Positions 15,059-17,032 of a stretch of DNA of 17,032 nucleotides are shown here, piece after piece. How positions within the stretch are numbered: position 1 is the stretch's first letter; every line of letters starts with the position of its first letter. The position numbers and the translations under genes were made by a program. Below the pieces are notes generated by a model. The model did no database searches. It was not told the DNA's origin and saw only the letters and a list, made by a program, of their open reading frames with translations. The stretch comes from G020354085 sp964629975 (GTDB lineage Bacteria > Pseudomonadota > Gammaproteobacteria > Acidiferrobacterales > Sulfurifustaceae): assembly GCA_964629975.1 (NCBI GenBank), contig CAZVUN010000057.1:1-17032 (forward strand), given 5' to 3'.

Positions 15059-15065
15059 AGGGGGA

Positions 15066-15194
15066 TCACCGCAATCGCGAACGGGCCGCGGGGGCGAGCG
15101 TAGCCCGCGCTGACTGCCCGGAGACTAGGGAAAGGGACGGATTAACTAAGAACCGGAACGTCTTAGTCTGTGGTGCGCTTTTCTGTATAAACAT
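15066..15194 (-). CDS. Candidate 42-aa leader ORF upstream of rho (rhoL-like position)
   Basis: An ATG in the AT-rich part of the rho leader opens a 42-codon frame (MFIQKSAPQTKTFRFLVNPS..., ending SRLR) whose TGA lies inside the GGTGA that serves rho as SD, seven bases before the rho start. E. coli has a small leader ORF, rhoL (33 codons), in the same place, but I see no convincing sequence similarity. The SD is weak (GGTG only three bases before the ATG), and codon use early in the frame is AT-rich, unlike the surrounding genes. It may be chance. If translated, it would couple leader translation to rho initiation and would disrupt the hairpin at 15145-15167. Confidence 0.2.
   Translation of the reverse strand: MFIQKSAPQTKTFRFLVNPSLSLVSGQSARATLAPAARSRLR
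15145..15167 (-). other. Inverted repeat in the rho leader
   Basis: ACTAAGA and TCTTAGT form a perfect 7-bp AT-rich stem with a 9-nt loop containing TTCCGG (minus-strand sense). It sits about 90-110 bp before the rho start. No T-tract follows, so it could be an operator for a dimeric protein or an RNA structure involved in attenuation of rho. Confidence 0.4.
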
Positions 15195-15206
15195 TAACAC
15201 CGCAAC

Positions 15207-15239
15207 CCCGATTCGTCCAGCCGGGCTGGGCGAATCGGG
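15207..15239 (-). terminator. Strong hairpin after trxA, possible terminator or 3'-end stabiliser
   Basis: CCCGATTCG (15231-15239 complement) pairs with CGAATCGGG (15207-15215 complement). Inside, after one mismatch, CCAGC pairs with GCTGG over a 3-nt loop, giving 14 bp in all, starting 18 bp after the trxA stop. The bases after it (GTTGCGGTGTTAATGTT) are T-rich but not a true T-tract, so termination may be partial. It may separate trxA from rho or protect the trxA message. Confidence 0.5.
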
Positions 15240-15257
15240 CCCCTATCGGCGGCCGCA

Positions 15258-15584
15258 CTACAGGTTGCCGTCGATAAAGGCGGACAGCTGCGACTTGGAT
15301 ACCGCGCCGACCTTGGTCGCCTCGACGTTGCCGTTCTTGAACAGCATGAGGGTCGGGATGCCCCGGATGCCGTACTTCGGCGGGGTCGCCGGGTTCTCGT
15401 CGATATTGAGCTTGGCGACGGTGATCTTGCCGTCGTATTCCTTGGCGATCTCTTCGAGCACGGGGGCGATCATTTTGCACGGGCCGCACCACTCCGCCCA
15501 GTAGTCGACCAGTACCGGACCCGTGGCTTTGAGTACCAGCTCCTCGAAGTTCTCATCCGTAACGTTGACGATGCCCTGAGCCAT
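15258..15584 (-). CDS. trxA: Thioredoxin 1
   Basis: Thioredoxin is the general cytoplasmic protein disulfide reductase, reduced by thioredoxin reductase, and donates electrons to enzymes such as ribonucleotide reductase. The redox motif WCGPC places the active cysteines at 33 and 36; cis-Pro77 in GIPTLML and the buried acidic residue in VLVDYWA are present. At 108 aa it equals E. coli TrxA in length, without additional domains. The SD GGAGG (15596-15600) is eleven bases from the ATG, a slightly long spacing. Position and orientation, divergent from rhlB and upstream of rho, are the standard gammaproteobacterial arrangement, which supports assignment as the main thioredoxin. Confidence 0.97.
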   Translation of the reverse strand: MAQGIVNVTDENFEELVLKATGPVLVDYWAEWCGPCKMIAPVLEEIAKEYDGKITVAKLNIDENPATPPKYGIRGIPTLMLFKNGNVEATKVGAVSKSQLSAFIDGNL

Positions 15585-15659
15585 GTCTTCGTTAGCCTCC
15601 GTGAGTTATTTGGGATGGGCCGGGACGCCGGCGCAAAGACGGGGTGAAACAGCTGCCAT

Positions 15660-15688
15660 ATTTGAGCGAATTGCCTGAGGTGATGCAA
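15660..15688 (-). promoter_or_regulatory. Candidate trxA promoter
   Basis: On the minus strand TTGCAT (15683-15688) and TCAAAT (15660-15665; four of six) are 17 bp apart, which would give a leader of about 70 nt for trxA. The -35 is a poor match, so this is only the best of several weak candidates in the 173-bp divergent gap. Confidence 0.3.
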
Positions 15689-15736
15689 GCGCGTAGCAGC
15701 CGCGCGGTCTTGACAAGTGCCCGGTCGGCCGTTTCC

Positions 15737-15745
15737 TGTTATTCT
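15737..15745 (+). promoter_or_regulatory. Candidate extended -10 promoter of rhlB
   Basis: TGT followed by TATTCT fits an extended -10 (TG plus four of six). Transcription would begin near 15752, only about six bases before the rhlB ATG. A perfect TTGACA lies at 15710-15715 but is 24 bp from this -10, too far for standard pairing; with 16-bp spacing it would face only TTTCCT. Either promoter predicts a very short leader. Confidence 0.4.
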
Positions 15746-15757
15746 CTATTAAGTTAC

Positions 15758-17032
15758 ATGACCACCCATCATCTTTCCGACAAACCGTTCGCCGCGCTCG
15801 GATTGGCCGATGTGCTGCTGCAGGCGGTGCGCGAGGCCGGCTTCGAGTTCTGCACCCCGATCCAGGCCGAAGCCTTGCCCCACGCCCTCAACGGTCGCGA
15901 CGTGGCCGGCCAGGCGCAGACCGGCACGGGCAAGACCGCGGCGTTCCTGCTCGCGGCCTTCAGCCATCTGCTCAAGCACCCGGCGGCCGAGACCCGCAAG
16001 GCCACCTCGCCGCGCGCGGTGATGCTCGCGCCGACGCGCGAGCTGGCCGTGCAGATCCACAAGGACGCGGAGGTGCTCGGTGCGCATACCGGCTTCAAGC
16101 TCGGGCTGGTCTATGGCGGTACCGGTTATGACAGTCAGCGCAAGATGCTCGAGTCCGGCATCGATGTGCTGATCGGCACGCCGGGGCGCATCATCGATTA
16201 CTACAAGCAGCACGTCTTCGGGCTCGACGCGGTGCAGGTCATGGTGCTCGACGAGGCCGACCGCATGTTCGATCTCGGCTTCATCAAGGACATCCGCTTC
16301 CTGCTGCGCCGCATGCCCGAGCCCACCCAGCGGCTCAACATGCTGTTCTCGGCGACGCTGTCTTACCGTGTCACCGAGCTCGCCTACGATCACATGAACA
16401 ATCCGGTGTTCGTGAGCATCGAGCCGGACAAGCGCACAGCCGACAAGGTCGAGCAGGTGCTGTATCACACCGCGATGGAGGAAAAGATCCCGCTGCTGAT
16501 CGGGCTGCTGCGGCACATGGACCCGACGCGCAGCATGGTGTTCGTCAACACCAAGGACATGGCCGAGAAGCTGGTGGTCTGGCTCAAGGCCAACGGCCTG
16601 GAGGCGGCGGTGCTGTCGGGCGACGTGCCGCAGACCCAGCGCCTGCGCCTGCTGCAGGATTTCACCGAGGGACGGCTGCCGATCCTGGTCGCGACCGACG
16701 TGGCCGCGCGCGGCCTGCACATCCCGGACGTGTCGCACGTGTTCAATTTCGACCTGCCGCAGAATGCCGAGGACTACGTGCATCGCATCGGCCGCACGGC
16801 GCGCGCCGGGGCCTCCGGCGACGCGGTGAGCTTCGCCTGCGAAAAGTACGTGTTTGGCCTGCCCGACATCGAAGCCTACATCGGCCACAAGATCCCGACC
16901 GCGCCGGTCATCCCCGAGCTGCTGCCCACGCTGATCGAGCCGGCGCGCGGCGAGTTTCCGCAGCGCCCGGAGCGACGCGGTCGCGAGCGCGGGCGACCCC
17001 CCCGCGAGCGACGCGGACCGCCGCGCGAACGG
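15758..17032 (+). CDS. rhlB: ATP-dependent DEAD-box RNA helicase RhlB, 3' end beyond window
   Basis: RhlB unwinds structured RNA for RNase E and polynucleotide phosphorylase in the degradosome. The 425 visible codons contain the Q-motif region CTPIQ (32-36), Walker A AQTGTGKT (53-60), PTRELA (92-97), TPGR (141-144), DEAD (165-168), SAT (198-200), ATDVAARG (312-319) and HRIGRTAR (342-349). LNMLFSATLSYRV and the N-terminal layout align closely with E. coli RhlB (421 aa), so little should be missing. The visible tail from about 398 is an arginine-, glycine- and proline-rich basic region with RGRERGRPPRERRG, likely disordered and RNA-binding. The ATG at 15758 has no SD at all, yet no better in-frame start exists and MTTHHLSDKPF matches the family N-terminus. 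It is divergently transcribed from trxA. Confidence 0.95.
   Translation, partial: MTTHHLSDKPFAALGLADVLLQAVREAGFEFCTPIQAEALPHALNGRDVAGQAQTGTGKTAAFLLAAFSHLLKHPAAETRKATSPRAVMLAPTRELAVQIHKDAEVLGAHTGFKLGLVYGGTGYDSQRKMLESGIDVLIGTPGRIIDYYKQHVFGLDAVQVMVLDEADRMFDLGFIKDIRFLLRRMPEPTQRLNMLFSATLSYRVTELAYDHMNNPVFVSIEPDKRTADKVEQVLYHTAMEEKIPLLIGLLRHMDPTRSMVFVNTKDMAEKLVVWLKANGLEAAVLSGDVPQTQRLRLLQDFTEGRLPILVATDVAARGLHIPDVSHVFNFDLPQNAEDYVHRIGRTARAGASGDAVSFACEKYVFGLPDIEAYIGHKIPTAPVIPELLPTLIEPARGEFPQRPERRGRERGRPPRERRGPPRER

Noticed and set aside
15606..15659. A 17-codon ORF on the minus strand in the trxA leader
   Set aside because: It is very short, has no SD and no counterpart that I know of upstream of trxA. 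It would need conservation data to be taken seriously.
15710..15716. A perfect TTGACA, part of a near-palindrome CTTGACAAG, as a shared -35 for rhlB and trxA
   Set aside because: No acceptable -10 lies 16-18 bp away on either strand (TTTCCT on plus, CGCGCT on minus), so the match may be fortuitous.

Overview
The window is about 17 kb of GC-rich chromosomal DNA, almost entirely protein-coding. No gap between genes exceeds about 200 bp, and I saw no tRNA, rRNA, CRISPR array, insertion sequence or phage gene. Gene content and order point to a gammaproteobacterium, perhaps a purple-sulfur-bacterium relative (Chromatiales-like, a guess). The evidence is rhlB divergent from trxA, rho following trxA, a PrmB-type L3 methyltransferase, and FadE/FadI/FadJ enzymes of the E. 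coli type.

Region 1 (1-9413, plus strand). After the C-terminal end of a YgjP-like zinc metallopeptidase (1-321) comes a compact long-chain fatty acid locus: fadE (membrane acyl-CoA dehydrogenase), fadI (3-ketoacyl-CoA thiolase), fadJ (enoyl-CoA hydratase/3-hydroxyacyl-CoA dehydrogenase), fadL (outer-membrane fatty acid transporter) and a long-chain acyl-CoA ligase. fadE-fadI-fadJ look like one operon, with a 15-bp gap and then an ATGA overlap. fadL has its own plausible promoter, and the ligase follows 33 bp later. Together they cover uptake, CoA activation and all four beta-oxidation steps. No acyl-CoA regulator gene or electron-transfer flavoprotein gene is in view.

Region 2 (9410-13357, minus strand). 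This block meets region 1 tail to tail through a shared CTAG that supplies both stop codons. In transcription order it holds a secreted thermonuclease-like protein, a short NAD(P)-malic enzyme (ATGA-coupled to the nuclease), an LDH-type malate dehydrogenase with its own -10 element, and prmB. Malic enzyme and malate dehydrogenase form a malate node that could channel C4 acids made from acetyl-CoA, but a metabolic link to the fad genes is inference.

Region 3 (13474-17032). This is an RNA-metabolism and translation neighbourhood. rpmE (zinc-type bL31) has a good sigma70 promoter and a structured leader. rho is preceded by a 199-bp leader carrying two inverted repeats and a candidate 42-codon leader ORF. 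trxA lies upstream of rho, and divergent from trxA is rhlB, the RNA helicase of the degradosome. rhlB is open at the right edge of the window and has no Shine-Dalgarno sequence.

Nothing here looks like a new defence or mobile system. The points most worth a second look are regulatory: the rho leader, the rpmE leader, the SD-less rhlB start and the shared stop codons at 9410-9413.
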